The notes under the pieces: model-generated
What the model saw: the letters and a program-made list of their open reading frames with translations, nothing else
What the model was told of the DNA's origin: nothing
The model's database searches: none
Made by a program: the position numbers and the translations under genes
From: Lactobacillus acidophilus
GTDB lineage: Bacteria; Bacillota; Bacilli; Lactobacillales; Lactobacillaceae
Length of the DNA: 64,000 nucleotides
Assembly (NCBI RefSeq): GCF_034298135.1
Contig: NZ_CP139575.1
Span: 1,798,001 to 1,862,000 of the forward strand
Direction of reading: 5' to 3'
Shown: positions 1 to 10,125 of the stretch, in pieces
Position numbering within the stretch: the first letter of the stretch is position 1
Layout: each line of letters opens with the position of its first letter

Positions 1-514
1 GTTTCATTTCATCTTTAACGCGACCGTGATCAAAATCAATAAAGTACTTTTTACCATCACGCATAACAGTAACATCAAGCTTTGTGGATAATGCGTTAAC
101 AACCGATGCACCAACCCCGTGCAACCCACCTGAAACTTTATATCCGCCACCGCCGAATTTACCACCAGCGTGGAGCACAGTAAATACAGTTTCAAGAGCT
201 GGACGACCAGTCTTTTCTTGGATATCCACAGGAATTCCACGACCATCATCTTGAACAGTCACACTGCCATCTTCATTGATAGTAATTTCAATCTTAGTGG
301 CAAATCCAGCGAGACGTTCATCGATACTGTTATCAATGACTTCCCACACTAAGTGGTGCAATCCTTGAGAACTGGTCGAACCGATATACATTCCTGGCCG
401 CTTACGAACAGCTTCAAGGCCGCCTAAAACTTGAATTTGACTGGCGTTGTATTTGTCGGCTTCTTTTTCATATTCTTTAATCTTATCAAGATTTTCTTTT
501 GAATTATCAGCCAT
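1..514 (-). CDS. gyrB: DNA gyrase subunit B, N-terminal part (cut by window edge)
   Basis: GyrB is the ATPase subunit of DNA gyrase, which introduces negative supercoils. About 171 residues are visible. They read MADNSKENL, then [18 protein letters not shown] (the ATP/Mg-binding Asn region), DDGRGIP and [14 protein letters not shown], all diagnostic of the GHKL ATPase fold. The ATG at 514 directly abuts the recF stop codon (TAA then ATG), so the two are almost certainly cotranscribed and translationally coupled. The gene runs off the left edge without a stop. The family is certain. Confidence 0.97.
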   Translation of the reverse strand, partial: MADNSKENLDKIKEYEKEADKYNASQIQVLGGLEAVRKRPGMYIGSTSSQGLHHLVWEVIDNSIDERLAGFATKIEITINEDGSVTVQDDGRGIPVDIQEKTGRPALETVFTVLHAGGKFGGGGYKVSGGLHGVGASVVNALSTKLDVTVMRDGKKYFIDFDHGRVKDEMK

Positions 515-1642
515 TTAATTCTCCTTCTCCAAACTAATCGTACCTGATTGAATGTGGTATACACGTGGCTTTTTTATTATGTCCCAGGAAATTCCTTCTA
601 AATCCGTTGTAGTAATAAAAGTTTGTGTTTTCCCGTGAATATAATTGAGTAACGCACTTTGCCGCCCATGATCCAATTCACTCATAACATCATCTAAAAG
701 CAGTAGTGGATATTCATCTGTTAGTTGGTGAACCAATTGAATCTCTGCTAGTTTTATGCTTAAAGCAATTGAGCGTTGCTGTCCTTGCGAAGCATACAAA
801 TGGGCATTTTTTCCATCAAGTTTAAATTCAATATCATCACGATGCGGACCGGAAGTAGTGGTGCCCTTACGAATCTCGCTAGCCTTATTCCGATTAAAAC
901 TATTTAGAATCTTTTGATAAATTTCCTCAGTAGTATCATCGGCCGTAATATCTGATACGGATGGATGATAAGCAATCGACAGTTTTTCGCTGCCCAGACT
1001 TATGTGAGTATAGGCATCACTAGCATAATGACTTAAGTATGTTAAAAACTTAAACCTACGATAAATCAATTCTGCCGCAATCCCAGCTAACTGATCAGAA
1101 AGAACGTCCAAAAAAACTTGGTCTTTCGCCTTTCCTTTAGCCAACTGTTTTAAATAATTATTTTTTTGAATTAAAACTTGGCGATATTTACTAGCAAAAT
1201 ATAAATATTCTGCATTTATTTGACCAAATTCTTGATCCATAAATCTTCTACGTAAGGACGGTGCACCTTTAATTAACTCCAAATCTTCGGGAGAAAATAG
1301 AATGGCATTAAGCTGTCCTACATATTTCGATAATTTTGCCTGTTCTATTCGATTTATCCACACCTTTTTTCCTTTTTTTGTGATTAAAACGCGTAGATTT
1401 AAAGTCACTTGACTCTTTTGCACATGTCCAGCTAAATTTGTGTATTCTCCATCAAAACCAATTAAATCACGATCACTGCTTGTTCTGTGTGAACGCGTTA
1501 ATGCTAAAAAATAAATGGCTTCCAGTAAATTAGTTTTTCCTTGTGCATTTTTACCAATAAAAATATTGACGTTAGGATCGAAATCCACGTCAAGTTTCTT
1601 TAAGTTACGAAAATTTTGAACAGTTAAATGATCAAGATACAT
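515..1642 (-). CDS. recF: DNA replication/repair protein RecF
   Basis: RecF is an SMC-like ATPase that loads RecA at single-strand gaps. The 375-residue length is normal. The N-terminal [14 protein letters not shown] is followed by Walker A GKNAQGKT (residues 30-37), a C-terminal ABC-type signature around SQGQQRS, and Walker [13 protein letters not shown]. The ATG overlaps the last base of the yaaA stop (TAATG) and the stop abuts gyrB, giving a tight yaaA-recF-gyrB unit. Confidence 0.97.
   Translation of the reverse strand: MYLDHLTVQNFRNLKKLDVDFDPNVNIFIGKNAQGKTNLLEAIYFLALTRSHRTSSDRDLIGFDGEYTNLAGHVQKSQVTLNLRVLITKKGKKVWINRIEQAKLSKYVGQLNAILFSPEDLELIKGAPSLRRRFMDQEFGQINAEYLYFASKYRQVLIQKNNYLKQLAKGKAKDQVFLDVLSDQLAGIAAELIYRRFKFLTYLSHYASDAYTHISLGSEKLSIAYHPSVSDITADDTTEEIYQKILNSFNRNKASEIRKGTTTSGPHRDDIEFKLDGKNAHLYASQGQQRSIALSIKLAEIQLVHQLTDEYPLLLLDDVMSELDHGRQSALLNYIHGKTQTFITTTDLEGISWDIIKKPRVYHIQSGTISLEKEN
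579..592 (-). other. Noc-binding-site-like motif
   Basis: Minus strand ATTTCCTGGGACAT, 12 of 14 to the NBS consensus; inside recF. Confidence 0.35.
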
Positions 1643-1872
1643 TAATCTTCCTGCCGAAATTCATATTCTTGTCCATCAACCAATAAGTGATCACCAACGT
1701 GCAGTTTTTTTCCTCTTCGATTTTCCAATTCCCCATTTAAGGTCACAGGATTATCTTGGAGATAAAACTTTGCCTGACCACCTGATGAAATAATGCTTTC
1801 TTCTTTAAGAAATTGTCCTAAAGTTATGTACTCGCCATCAATTGTAAAATACTTGATAATACTCACCCTCAA
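1642..1872 (-). CDS. yaaA: S4-domain RNA-binding protein YaaA
   Basis: This is a small S4-domain protein normally found between dnaN and recF in Firmicutes. The text reads [10 protein letters not shown]...SGGQAKFYL...[15 protein letters not shown]...GD, the typical S4 core, over about 75 residues. There is no ATG. The frame can open with TTG at 1872 or GTG at 1866. Neither has an ideally spaced Shine-Dalgarno sequence, so the exact start is uncertain by two codons. It overlaps recF by 1 nt. Confidence 0.9.
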   Translation of the reverse strand: MRVSIIKYFTIDGEYITLGQFLKEESIISSGGQAKFYLQDNPVTLNGELENRRGKKLHVGDHLLVDGQEYEFRQED

Positions 1873-1921
1873 TGCTCTTTTTACCTATATAATTATATTA
1901 GTTTTCAAGCTAAATAACAAA

Positions 1922-1958
1922 CTTAAAACGCTGTTTAACGCGTTTTAAGCGTTTTTTT
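1922..1958 (+). other. Hairpin with T-run on the plus strand between dnaN and yaaA
   Basis: CTTAAAACGC and GCGTTTTAAG form a perfect 10-bp stem around an 8-nt loop, followed by CG and seven T on the plus strand. It looks like an intrinsic terminator pointing away from any plus-strand gene. It may end an antisense transcript or be a structural signal near the origin. Confidence 0.4.
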
Positions 1959-2040
1959 AAAAATCAAACTAATTACACACTAATACCTATAAAAAATAAA
2001 AGAACGTCTTTTTTCGGCGTATAAGCGAAAATGCAAAATA

Positions 2041-2065
2041 AAAACCACCCATGAAGGGTGGTTTT
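2041..2065 (-). terminator. Terminator after dnaN
   Basis: AACCACCC / GGGTGGTT stem with a 5-nt loop and A/T tails on both sides, 26 nt past the dnaN stop. It separates dnaA-dnaN from yaaA-recF-gyrB. Confidence 0.75.
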
Positions 2066-2090
2066 ATTAAGTTAAAAATTATAAAAATGA

Positions 2091-3221
2091 TTAATAAGTT
2101 CTAACTGGGGTAATTAATTGAACAAATTCAATATCTTTCTTGTCTGGATTAATGATAAATGGACGAAGTGGCTTAGTAAAACTCATAATAACAGAATCGG
2201 TTACTGAAGCTCTAAGCGCATCACGCATATAATCTGGATTAAATGAAATTTCTAAGTTATTTCCTTCGAGATTTCTAAAGCTGACATCTTCTTCTACATT
2301 ACCAATTTCAGCTGATTTACCAGATAGCTTAGCAGTTTGCTTTTCAGTATCCAAAGTTAAGGTTACGACATTGTTTCTTCCAGCATGAGTTAATAAACTC
2401 GCACGTTCAAGGGCGCTAGATAACTCTGGAATGTCAAATTCAATACTGGTAGTTTTTTCAGTTGGAATTAAACGATCAGTATCTGGATAATTACCGTCTA
2501 ATAGACGTGAGTAAAATGCAAGATTACCAATAACAAATAGGGCTTGGCTATCCCCTGGGCAGACTTTTACTTCTGGATCAGTTTCACCAATAATTCTTGC
2601 TAGTTCTTGTAAGCTCTTACCAGGAATAATCAGATCAGTTTCTGATTGAGGTCCGTTTTCTAAAGCAATAATTCTTTGTGATAAACGATGTGAATCGGTA
2701 GCAACTGCTTTAATACTATCTGGCTTAAAGAAGAAACGGACCCCCGTCAAAATAGCTCTTGTTTGATCATTAGAAGTGGCAAATTGGGTTTCATTAATAA
2801 TTTCACGGAAAGTCTTACCTGAAATTGTAAATGAAGCAGAATCTGAAATTTCAGGTAATCGTGGATAATTATTTGCATCTAAACCGTTAATTGTGAATTC
2901 ACTGTTTTCAGAAATAATTTGAGTTTGAAAACTTTCCTTCACTTCAAAAGAAAAGTCTTTACCAGGTAATTTTTTAATAATTTCACTAAAGAATCTAGCT
3001 GGTAAAACAATAGAACCTGTGGATTCAACATTTAAATCTTCGTTTACAGGAATCTTTATTTCAATAGAAATATCTGTATCACTACCTGTTAAGATCAATT
3101 CTTCGTTTGTTAACTCTAACTTAATACCACTGAGTATTGGAATAGTAGTTCTTGAGGAAATAGCACGCATAACATTGTTCAAGTTCTCTATAAACAGATT
3201 GCGATTAATGGTAAATTTCAT
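2091..3221 (-). CDS. dnaN: DNA polymerase III beta sliding clamp
   Basis: This is the homodimeric processivity clamp of the replicase. It has 376 residues, normal for the family, and begins MKFTINRNLF. It contains the clamp hallmarks TGSDTDISI, ATDSHRLSQR and, at the C-terminus, IINPDKKDIEFVQLITPVRTY, the partner-binding pocket edge. The start is fixed by a strong AGGAGG 8 nt upstream of the ATG. It lies directly downstream of dnaA, as is usual in Firmicutes. Confidence 0.98.
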   Translation of the reverse strand: MKFTINRNLFIENLNNVMRAISSRTTIPILSGIKLELTNEELILTGSDTDISIEIKIPVNEDLNVESTGSIVLPARFFSEIIKKLPGKDFSFEVKESFQTQIISENSEFTINGLDANNYPRLPEISDSASFTISGKTFREIINETQFATSNDQTRAILTGVRFFFKPDSIKAVATDSHRLSQRIIALENGPQSETDLIIPGKSLQELARIIGETDPEVKVCPGDSQALFVIGNLAFYSRLLDGNYPDTDRLIPTEKTTSIEFDIPELSSALERASLLTHAGRNNVVTLTLDTEKQTAKLSGKSAEIGNVEEDVSFRNLEGNNLEISFNPDYMRDALRASVTDSVIMSFTKPLRPFIINPDKKDIEFVQLITPVRTY

Positions 3222-3398
3222 TTTTGTCCTCCTAAAATAGTGTGACTTCTTTAATTATATTAATTATATATTTAATTAGTAGTAGTAGGGCCTGTGATTT
3301 CTGTTGAAAACTCATGAAAAGCTTGAAATAACGGAAATGTTGCGGTTAAAAACATGTGTAAAACTCTGTGTAGTTATTCACAGGGGATAAAAATGTGA
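3222..3398. other. oriC part 2: AT-rich unwinding region, DnaA-trios and DnaA boxes (dnaA-dnaN gap)
   Basis: Seen: an AT-only stretch (about 3250-3276), then four TAG triplets (3277-3288), a GGGCC block (3288-3292) and a TGTG half-box (3293-3296). Further along is a DnaA box with one mismatch, TTATTCACA (3374-3382). Known: in B. subtilis the basal unwinding system is DnaA-trio, GC cluster and DnaA box in the same dnaA-dnaN gap. Inferred: this is the strand-opening site. Confidence 0.75.
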
Positions 3399-4766
3399 TT
3401 AATGTTCAAGCATTTGCTTTAAATCGAATACGGCAGTTTTTATATCAGCATCAGTTTTCATTTGCTTATCGATTTTATCATAGGCATGCATCACAGTAGT
3501 GTGATCTTTTCCACCGAATTCTTGTCCTATCTTTGGTAGACTTGCATCTGTTAATTCGCGTGAAAGGTACATAGCAATTTGGCGTGGAATCACAATTTGA
3601 CGTACACGTTTTTTCCCTTTTAATTCGGCAGTTGAAGTTTGGAAATAATTTGCGACAACTTCTTGAATTTTAGGAATCTGTAATCCCCTATTTTTTTGGA
3701 CTAATTTAAGATCTACTAATGCTTCACGGGCTAAATTGATATCAATATCAGCTTTTTCAATAGTCGCGTAGGCTTGCACTTTTACCAAAGCACCTTCGAG
3801 TTCGCGGATATTGGTATCTACTTGAGAAGCTATGTAATCAAGCGTGTCATCGTCAATAGTCAATCCTTCAGCTTCCGCTTTTCTGCGTAAGATTGCAATC
3901 CTTGTTTCGAGATCTGGTGGCGTAATCTCAACTTGAAGCCCCCAGGTAAAACGAGAAACTAATCTCTCTGATAAATCTGGAATTTCAGTTGGTAATCGGT
4001 CACTGGTCATGACTATTTGCTTTTGATCATTATATAAAGTTTCAAAAGTATGGAAGAATTCTTCTTGAATTCCTTCTTTTTTTGCAAAAAATTGAATGTC
4101 ATCTACTAAAAGCAAGTCACACGTTCTATATTTTTCGCGAAACTTATCTTGAGTTTTATTTTTGATTGAATTAATAAAATCATTGACAAAAGTCTCACTT
4201 TGAATGTAGACCACTTTAGCATTAGGCCTTTCAACTAACATCTGATGACCAATTGCCTGCATCAAGTGGGTTTTCCCAAGACCTACACCACCAAAAATAA
4301 ATAGTGGATTATAAAAACTACCAGGACTATCCGCTACAGCTAAAGCAGCACCAGCAGCTAATTTATTTCCTTCACCTTGAACAAAATTATCAAAAGTATA
4401 TTTTTCGTTTAACTTTAAATCTTTAGCAAACTCTCTTTGTGGTGCACGCGTTGGTGTGGTTTGCAAATTATGTTGAGGTTCAGGCGTTACTATTCTTTCA
4501 GGTGTATCACTGTCTTCGGAGATTTGAAAGACAGGTAGAAGTTCAACACCAGCATAACCATATGCAGATTGAATTAGTTGCGAAGAAAGATTTTTTTCCC
4601 AATAACCTTTTGCAACTGGATTTTGAACTTGAATTTTTAATTCATGCGTTTTTTGGTTGTACGAGATAGGCTTAGTATTTTTAAACCATGCATTATAGGC
4701 AACCTCATTAAAACGAGCACGCATTTCATCGTTAAAATGTTGCCAAAATTTTTCAAAATTGAACAA
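3399..4766 (-). CDS. dnaA: Chromosomal replication initiator DnaA
   Basis: DnaA is the AAA+ initiator that binds DnaA boxes and opens oriC. Domain I is at the N-terminus (FNFEKFWQHFNDEM), followed by a linker. The AAA+ core has Walker A GGVGLGKT (about residues 159-166) and Walker B LLLVDDIQF. The C-terminal box-binding helix-turn-helix carries the signature GGKDHTTVMHAYDKI. A longer frame opens at 4796, but GGGGGA about 10 nt upstream of TTG 4764-4766 supports that codon as the start, giving 455 residues. DnaA boxes on both sides suggest autoregulation. Confidence 0.96.
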   Translation of the reverse strand: MFNFEKFWQHFNDEMRARFNEVAYNAWFKNTKPISYNQKTHELKIQVQNPVAKGYWEKNLSSQLIQSAYGYAGVELLPVFQISEDSDTPERIVTPEPQHNLQTTPTRAPQREFAKDLKLNEKYTFDNFVQGEGNKLAAGAALAVADSPGSFYNPLFIFGGVGLGKTHLMQAIGHQMLVERPNAKVVYIQSETFVNDFINSIKNKTQDKFREKYRTCDLLLVDDIQFFAKKEGIQEEFFHTFETLYNDQKQIVMTSDRLPTEIPDLSERLVSRFTWGLQVEITPPDLETRIAILRRKAEAEGLTIDDDTLDYIASQVDTNIRELEGALVKVQAYATIEKADIDINLAREALVDLKLVQKNRGLQIPKIQEVVANYFQTSTAELKGKKRVRQIVIPRQIAMYLSRELTDASLPKIGQEFGGKDHTTVMHAYDKIDKQMKTDADIKTAVFDLKQMLEH

Positions 4767-4796
4767 AGTTAATATTCCCCCATTTGTAAAAAGCAT

Positions 4797-5105
4797 ATTT
4801 AGTTTAACATGATATTAGAAAGTTTTCCACAAGCGAAAAAATAATAAACAGTTTCAACAAGGCGTGGATAATTTGTGATGAGATATACACATTTTGACAT
4901 GAGTACAAAATGACATATCAATTATGCACAAGCATGTTGTGAATTGCAAATGTTATTGTAGCAGTAAACCAATATGAAATCTATAGGCGTTATCCACATG
5001 GTGTGAATTAAGTTTTTAACATGGTGTGAGTTGTGGAAAATGATGGGAATTAATTTGTGGATTTTTACTTGTGGAAAAAATGACTTAGATTTTATCCACA
5101 CAAAA
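4797..5105. other. oriC part 1: DnaA-box cluster upstream of dnaA
   Basis: Perfect boxes TTATCCACA lie at 4990-4998 and 5092-5100. Near matches are TTTTCCACA 4823-4831, CGTGGATAA 4863-4871, TTATGCACA 4922-4930, TGTGAATTA 5002-5010, TGTGGAAAA 5032-5040 and 5070-5078, and TGTGGATTT 5056-5064. The stretch is AT-rich and non-coding. The position between rpmH and dnaA is classical for a Firmicute oriC, and both the dnaA and rpmH promoters must lie inside or beside it. Confidence 0.92.
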
Positions 5106-5163
5106 TTTTGATGTAAGTGAAAAATATAATCCAGTATACATAGTCTTTTTTTATAATAAATAC

Positions 5164-5192
5164 TTGGTTTTTATTGCTATTCGTGCTATCCT
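5164..5192 (+). promoter_or_regulatory. Likely rpmH promoter
   Basis: TTGGTT (5164-5169), a 17-nt spacer ending in an extended -10 TGC, then TATCCT (5187-5192), about 50 nt before rpmH. No competing promoter is closer. Confidence 0.5.
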
Positions 5193-5242
5193 TAATAAGA
5201 AATTGTGCAGTTAGCACAGATATTTATGGAGGTGCAGTTTAA

Positions 5243-5383
5243 ATGACAACTAAAAGAACTTACCAACCTAAGAAGCGTCACCGTTCACGTGTTCACGGTT
5301 TTATGAAGCGTATGAGCACATCAAATGGCCGTAAGGTTTTAGCAAGACGCCGTGCAAAGGGTAGAAAAGTCTTATCTGCTTAA
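5243..5383 (+). CDS. rpmH: 50S ribosomal protein L34
   Basis: A 46-residue, highly basic protein: [20 protein letters not shown] followed by [20 protein letters not shown] and RKVLSA, the complete L34 consensus. TGGAGGTG lies 8 nt before the ATG. It is first in the rpmH-rnpA-yidC order conserved next to oriC. Confidence 0.98.
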   Translation: MTTKRTYQPKKRHRSRVHGFMKRMSTSNGRKVLARRRAKGRKVLSA

Positions 5384-5409
5384 ACCACTGAATCCCAGTG
5401 GTTTTTTTA
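5383..5409 (+). terminator. Terminator/attenuator after rpmH
   Basis: AACCACTG (5383-5390) pairs with CAGTGGTT (5396-5403), followed by a T-run. It probably lowers rnpA expression relative to rpmH. Confidence 0.75.
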
Positions 5410-5434
5410 GTCTACTAGAGTGGAATGAAACGTT

Positions 5435-5803
5435 TTGAGAAAGTCTTATCGAGTAAAATCTGAAAAAGATTTCCAGCAAGTTTTCGAATCAGGCGACTCC
5501 GTCGCTAACCGTGCCTTTGTCATCTATACAGTAGAAAAGACAGAGAATAAACACTTTCGGGTGGGAATCTCTGTAGGTAAGAAGGTCGGTCATACCGCTG
5601 TCGCACGTAATCGACTCAAGCGTTATATTCGGGCCGTGATTGATGAAGAAAAATTGCGGATTAATCCACATGTTGATTTTTTAATCATTACGCGACCTTA
5701 TGCTCGCGATTTTAATATGATCAAGGTACGCAAAAACTTGCTACATGCATTAGCTTTGGCTCATATTATTGAAGAAGTGCCAGATGAAGTTGAGGAAAAT
5801 TAG
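5435..5803 (+). CDS. rnpA: Ribonuclease P protein component
   Basis: This is the protein subunit of RNase P, which matures tRNA 5' ends. It has about 122 residues, begins [17 protein letters not shown], and carries the family motif [13 protein letters not shown] in a basic helix. The start is TTG. The ATG at 5425 is out of frame. The C-terminal tail [10 protein letters not shown] is acidic. The stop is followed after one base by the chosen yidC start. Confidence 0.95.
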
Positions 5804-5804
5804 A

Positions 5805-6680
5805 TTGAAGGACATTCTGACTAAGAGAAATGTCAAACGTCTTCTTGCTGTCCTTGCCGTAATTACACTTGCAGTTGTATTGACTGGGTGTGCATCGCAG
5901 GGGGCAAACGGTCAAGTGACTCCAGTATCACATACAAGTGGTAACTGGTGGGACCGCTGGATTGTCTACTATATGTCAGCTTTCATTTTGTGGTTAGCTA
6001 AGTTAATGGGCAATAGTTACGGATGGGCTATCATTGTCTTTACCATTATTGTCCGTGTCATCTTGTTACCTTTGAATGCTATTTCGATTCGAAGCACAAC
6101 AAAGATGCAAAGTATTCAACCACAAATAAATGAATTGCGTAAGAAATATCCAGGACGTGACACTGAATCAAGGACATTATTACAACAAGAAACTAATAAG
6201 CTTTACAAAGAAGCAGGTGTAAATCCATATACAGGATGTTTACCTGTTATAATTCAGTTACCTGTTATGTATGCTTTGTATGGTGCTATTTTACGTACAC
6301 CACAGTTACAAACTGGACGCTTTTTATGGATGGACTTAAGTAAGCCGGATCCATATTACATAATGCCAATTTTGGCTATGGTCTTTACTTTCTTGTCAAC
6401 ATATATTAGTCAGTTATCAACACCTAAGTCGTCACAAAATGGTATGACTAAAGTGATGATGTACGGAATGTCTATCATGGTGGGTGTAATGGCCCTGAAC
6501 TTCCAATCAGCCATTACATTGTACTGGGTTATTTCTAACTTGTTCCAAGCAGTTCAGACATTTATCTTGCAAAATCCTATTAAATATAGAAAAGAGCAAG
6601 AGGCTAAAAACGAGGCTGAGCGTGAACGCAAACGTAAGCTTAGAAAAACTTACAAGCGTTTAGGACGCAAAAATAAATAA
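5805..6680 (+). CDS. yidC: Membrane protein insertase YidC/Oxa1 (lipoprotein form)
   Basis: YidC inserts and folds inner-membrane proteins. The frame is open from 5769 inside rnpA. GAGGAAAA at 5792 places the start at TTG 5805, giving 291 residues. The signal peptide ends in lipobox LTGC (Cys about 29). A helical domain follows with RSTTKMQSIQPQINELRKKYP and GCLPVIIQLPVMYALYGAI, then further transmembrane helices and a basic tail rich in K/R. The positively charged tail is usual for ribosome contact. The jag/khpB gene that often follows is not here. Confidence 0.93.
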   Translation: MKDILTKRNVKRLLAVLAVITLAVVLTGCASQGANGQVTPVSHTSGNWWDRWIVYYMSAFILWLAKLMGNSYGWAIIVFTIIVRVILLPLNAISIRSTTKMQSIQPQINELRKKYPGRDTESRTLLQQETNKLYKEAGVNPYTGCLPVIIQLPVMYALYGAILRTPQLQTGRFLWMDLSKPDPYYIMPILAMVFTFLSTYISQLSTPKSSQNGMTKVMMYGMSIMVGVMALNFQSAITLYWVISNLFQAVQTFILQNPIKYRKEQEAKNEAERERKRKLRKTYKRLGRKNK

Positions 6681-6690
6681 AAGAATATCA

Positions 6691-6772
6691 ATCTAAAAAT
6701 GATTTTTAGATAAAGTAGTCAAAGTGCTTTATCCATCATGCTTATTCGTGGTGGAATAATGCACTTTTTTTA
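6691..6772 (+). terminator. Terminator after yidC
   Basis: Two hairpins: ATCTAAAAA/TTTTTAGAT (6691-6711), and a long one from AAAGTGC (6721-6727) to GCACTTTTTT (6761-6770) with inner pairing TTATCCA...TGGAATAA. The latter is a strong intrinsic terminator separating the rnpA-yidC unit from mnmE. Confidence 0.8.
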
Positions 6773-6791
6773 TTGAGAAAAGGGAAAAATT

Positions 6792-8177
6792 ATGGCTCAG
6801 GTTTTAACAGAATTTGATACAATTGCAGCAATTTCGACTCCTATTGGTGAGGGTGGAATCTCCATTGTTCGAATGTCCGGTGAAGACGCGATTAAAATTG
6901 CTAATGAAGTTTTTAAGGGTGCGGATTTGGCCCAAGTGCCAACACATACGATTCATTACGGTCATATTATTGATCCTGATACTGGAAAAACTATTGATGA
7001 ATCAATGGTAACAGTATTGCGCGCGCCTAAGACTTTTACCTGTGAAGATATTGTGGAAATCAACTGTCATGGTGGTATTGTGGTTACTAACCATATTTTG
7101 CAGCTTCTTTTGAAACATGGTGCACGAATGGCCGATCCAGGCGAATTTACTAAAAGAGCATTTGTTAATGGAAGAATTGACTTAACTCAAGCAGAAAGTG
7201 TAATGGACATTGTTCGCGCTAAGACTGATAAAGCACGTCAAGTTGCAGTAAGCCAGCTTGAAGGTGGACTTTTGCACAAGATACGCACAATGCGTCAAGA
7301 AATCTTAGATACGCTTGCTAATGTTGAAGTTAACATTGATTATCCAGAATATGATGCAGATACAGTTACTGCCAATCAAATGGCTGATACAGCTAAATCA
7401 GTAATTGAAAAAATAGATCGCTTATTAAAGACAGCTCAAGAGGGAAAAATTTTACGCAATGGCTTAGCAACAGCTATTGTAGGTCAGCCTAATGTAGGAA
7501 AATCATCATTATTAAACTATTTGACACAAAGTGATAAAGCAATCGTAACTGATGTGGCAGGTACAACTCGAGATACACTAGAAGAATATGTATCTGTAAA
7601 AGGAGTACCACTGGAATTAATTGATACGGCAGGTATTCACCATACCGATGATAAAGTTGAAAAGATTGGTGTGGAAAGATCTAAGAAAGCTCTAGAAAGA
7701 GCTGATCTTGTTCTCTTGTTGATAGATGCAAGTAAAGAATTAACAGCTGAGGATAAGTCACTGATTAATGAAACCGATTCCAAAAAACGAATTATTATTT
7801 TGAACAAGTCCGACTTAGGTCAAAAAATAACTGTTGAACAAATGAAAAAATTAACAGGTAGCGAAGTTATTTCCACTTCAATTTTGAAAGAAGATAATAT
7901 GGATGAACTTGAAGAATTAATTAATAAGTTATTCTTTGCAGGGATTGAAAATTCTAATGATCAAGTAATGGTTACTAATCAACGACAAACTTCACTTTTG
8001 CACAAGGCAAAAAGTGAATTGGAAGATGTTATTCAAGCTGTGGATGATGGAATACCTGTGGATATCGCTCAGATTGATTTCACTGGCGCGTGGGATACAT
8101 TAGGAGAAATTACGGGTGAAAGTGCACCGGATGAGTTAATAACACAATTATTTAGTCAATTCTGTTTAGGAAAGTAG
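6792..8177 (+). CDS. mnmE: tRNA modification GTPase MnmE
   Basis: With MnmG, MnmE makes the cmnm5 modification at wobble U34. It has 461 residues. The N-terminal folate-binding domain starts [16 protein letters not shown]. The G domain has G1 [10 protein letters not shown]3 DTAG and G4 NKSD. The C-terminus ends FCLGK, the conserved Cys-x-Gly-Lys motif. The start is supported by an AAAGGGAAAAA upstream sequence. mnmG follows after 12 nt, a conserved operon. Confidence 0.97.
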   Translation: MAQVLTEFDTIAAISTPIGEGGISIVRMSGEDAIKIANEVFKGADLAQVPTHTIHYGHIIDPDTGKTIDESMVTVLRAPKTFTCEDIVEINCHGGIVVTNHILQLLLKHGARMADPGEFTKRAFVNGRIDLTQAESVMDIVRAKTDKARQVAVSQLEGGLLHKIRTMRQEILDTLANVEVNIDYPEYDADTVTANQMADTAKSVIEKIDRLLKTAQEGKILRNGLATAIVGQPNVGKSSLLNYLTQSDKAIVTDVAGTTRDTLEEYVSVKGVPLELIDTAGIHHTDDKVEKIGVERSKKALERADLVLLLIDASKELTAEDKSLINETDSKKRIIILNKSDLGQKITVEQMKKLTGSEVISTSILKEDNMDELEELINKLFFAGIENSNDQVMVTNQRQTSLLHKAKSELEDVIQAVDDGIPVDIAQIDFTGAWDTLGEITGESAPDELITQLFSQFCLGK

Positions 8178-8189
8178 GATAGGGGAATA

Positions 8190-10088
8190 ATGATTAAGAC
8201 ATATGATTCAAACGAATATGATGTAATTGTTGTGGGAGCTGGTCATGCTGGATGTGAAGCTGCTCTTGCAAGTGCACATATGGGTCAAAAGACACTATTG
8301 GTAACTATTGGACTTGATATGGTTGCTTTTATGCCATGTAATCCATCAGTTGGTGGTCCTGCAAAAGGTACTGTTGTAAGAGAAATCGACGCTTTAGGTG
8401 GACAAATGGGTAAAAATATCGATGCTACTTACATTCAGATGAGAATGCTAAATACTGGTAAGGGACCTGCTGTACGTGCTCTTCGTGCTCAAGCTGATAA
8501 GTGGCAGTATCATGAATACATGAAGGATACTATTGAAAATACTCCTAATTTGACTTTGCGTCAGGCAATTGTAGATGAATTGGTAGTTGAAGATGGCGTC
8601 TGCAAGGGAGTTATTACTAATACTGGTGCAAAGTATCATGCTAAAAGTGTTGTTTTAACTACCGGTACTGCTGCTAGAGGAAAAATTATCATCGGTGAAC
8701 TTATGTATTCATCAGGTCCCAATAACACTACTCCATCAATTAAGTTGTCAGAAAACTTGGAAAAATTAGGTTTTAAGCTTCGTCGTTTTAAAACTGGTAC
8801 CCCTCCACGTGTTAATGGTAATACAATTGATTATTCTAAGACTGAAGAGGAACCTGGGGATAAAGTTCCACGTCATTTCTCTTATGAGAGTAAAGATGAA
8901 AATTATCTACAAAATCAAATTTCATGTTGGATGACATATACTAATCCTGTAACTCATGAAGTGATTAGAGACAATTTAGATCGTGCACCTATGTTCACTG
9001 GAGTAATTAAAGGAGTAGGTCCACGTTATTGTCCTTCAATTGAAGATAAAGTTGTAAGATTTGCTGATAAAGATCGACACCAAATTTTCCTTGAACCAGA
9101 AGGTAAAACAACTAAGGAAGTTTATGTGGGAGACTTCTCTACTTCTATGCCAGAAGAAGTACAACTTAAGATGGTTCATTCAGTTGCTGGTCTTGAACAT
9201 GCAGAAATGATGCGTCCTGGATATGCAATTGAATACGATGTTGTGGAACCATGGCAATTGAAGCATACCTTGGAAACTAAGAATGTTAAGCACTTATTTA
9301 CTGCTGGCCAGATGAATGGTACTTCTGGATATGAAGAAGCTGCAGGTCAAGGTTTAATTGCAGGAATTAATGCTGCTTTGTCAGCACAAGGTAAGTCAGG
9401 TTTTACTTTAGGTAGAAATGATGCTTATATTGGCGTTTTAATTGATGATTTGGTAACAAAAGGTACTAATGAACCATATCGTTTGCTTACTAGTCGTGCT
9501 GAGTATCGTTTAATTTTACGTCATGATAATGCCGATTTACGTTTAACTGAATATGGTCATAAGCTTGGTTTGATTTCTGATGATCGCTATCAAGCGTTTG
9601 AAGAAAAAAAGCAAGCTATTAAGGATACTCAAGCAAGATTGCACGAAATTACTGTTCATGTTACAGACGAAGTACAAGATTTCTTGAAGAGTATTGGTCA
9701 AGAACCAATGAAAGCCGGTGTTAAGGCAGATGTCTTTCTTCGTCGTCCACATGTAACTATTAACGATATTGAACGGCTTACTGGTCAAAAAATTGATGGT
9801 GACCGTTACGTTAAGGAACAAGTTGAAATTGGCATCAAATATGCAGGTTATATTAAGAAAGAAGAAACTCGTATTGCTCGCTTAAAGCGTCAAGAAGCTA
9901 AAAAGATTCCTGCAGATATCGACTACAATATGATTGAAGGCTTGGCTACAGAAGCACGTCAAAAGTTTGAAAAAATTCGTCCTGAAACTTTAGCACAAGC
10001 TGAACGTATTTCGGGTGTTAATCCAGCGGACTTAGCAATTTTGAGTGTTTATATTCAAAATGGTCGCTACTCTAGAGTAAATAAATAA
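8190..10088 (+). CDS. mnmG: tRNA modification enzyme MnmG (GidA)
   Basis: This FAD-dependent partner of MnmE has 632 residues, normal length. The N-terminal Rossmann motif is [13 protein letters not shown]. Family signatures GPKYC-like [17 protein letters not shown] and [16 protein letters not shown] are present. The C-terminal helical MnmE-binding domain includes [17 protein letters not shown]. It ends with an intrinsic terminator. Confidence 0.97.
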   Translation: MIKTYDSNEYDVIVVGAGHAGCEAALASAHMGQKTLLVTIGLDMVAFMPCNPSVGGPAKGTVVREIDALGGQMGKNIDATYIQMRMLNTGKGPAVRALRAQADKWQYHEYMKDTIENTPNLTLRQAIVDELVVEDGVCKGVITNTGAKYHAKSVVLTTGTAARGKIIIGELMYSSGPNNTTPSIKLSENLEKLGFKLRRFKTGTPPRVNGNTIDYSKTEEEPGDKVPRHFSYESKDENYLQNQISCWMTYTNPVTHEVIRDNLDRAPMFTGVIKGVGPRYCPSIEDKVVRFADKDRHQIFLEPEGKTTKEVYVGDFSTSMPEEVQLKMVHSVAGLEHAEMMRPGYAIEYDVVEPWQLKHTLETKNVKHLFTAGQMNGTSGYEEAAGQGLIAGINAALSAQGKSGFTLGRNDAYIGVLIDDLVTKGTNEPYRLLTSRAEYRLILRHDNADLRLTEYGHKLGLISDDRYQAFEEKKQAIKDTQARLHEITVHVTDEVQDFLKSIGQEPMKAGVKADVFLRRPHVTINDIERLTGQKIDGDRYVKEQVEIGIKYAGYIKKEETRIARLKRQEAKKIPADIDYNMIEGLATEARQKFEKIRPETLAQAERISGVNPADLAILSVYIQNGRYSRVNK

Positions 10089-10096
10089 AAAGTAGA

Positions 10097-10125
10097 AGCA
10101 CAGATTGAACAATCTGTGCTTTTTA
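10097..10125 (+). terminator. Terminator after mnmG
   Basis: AGCACAGATTG (10097-10107) and CAATCTGTGCT (10110-10120) form a perfect 11-bp stem, followed by TTTTT. Confidence 0.9.

Noticed and set aside
3399..4796. Longer dnaA frame from the ATG at 4796
   Set aside because: The extra residues cover the GGGGGA ribosome site of the TTG start at 4766, and conserved DnaA sequence begins there.
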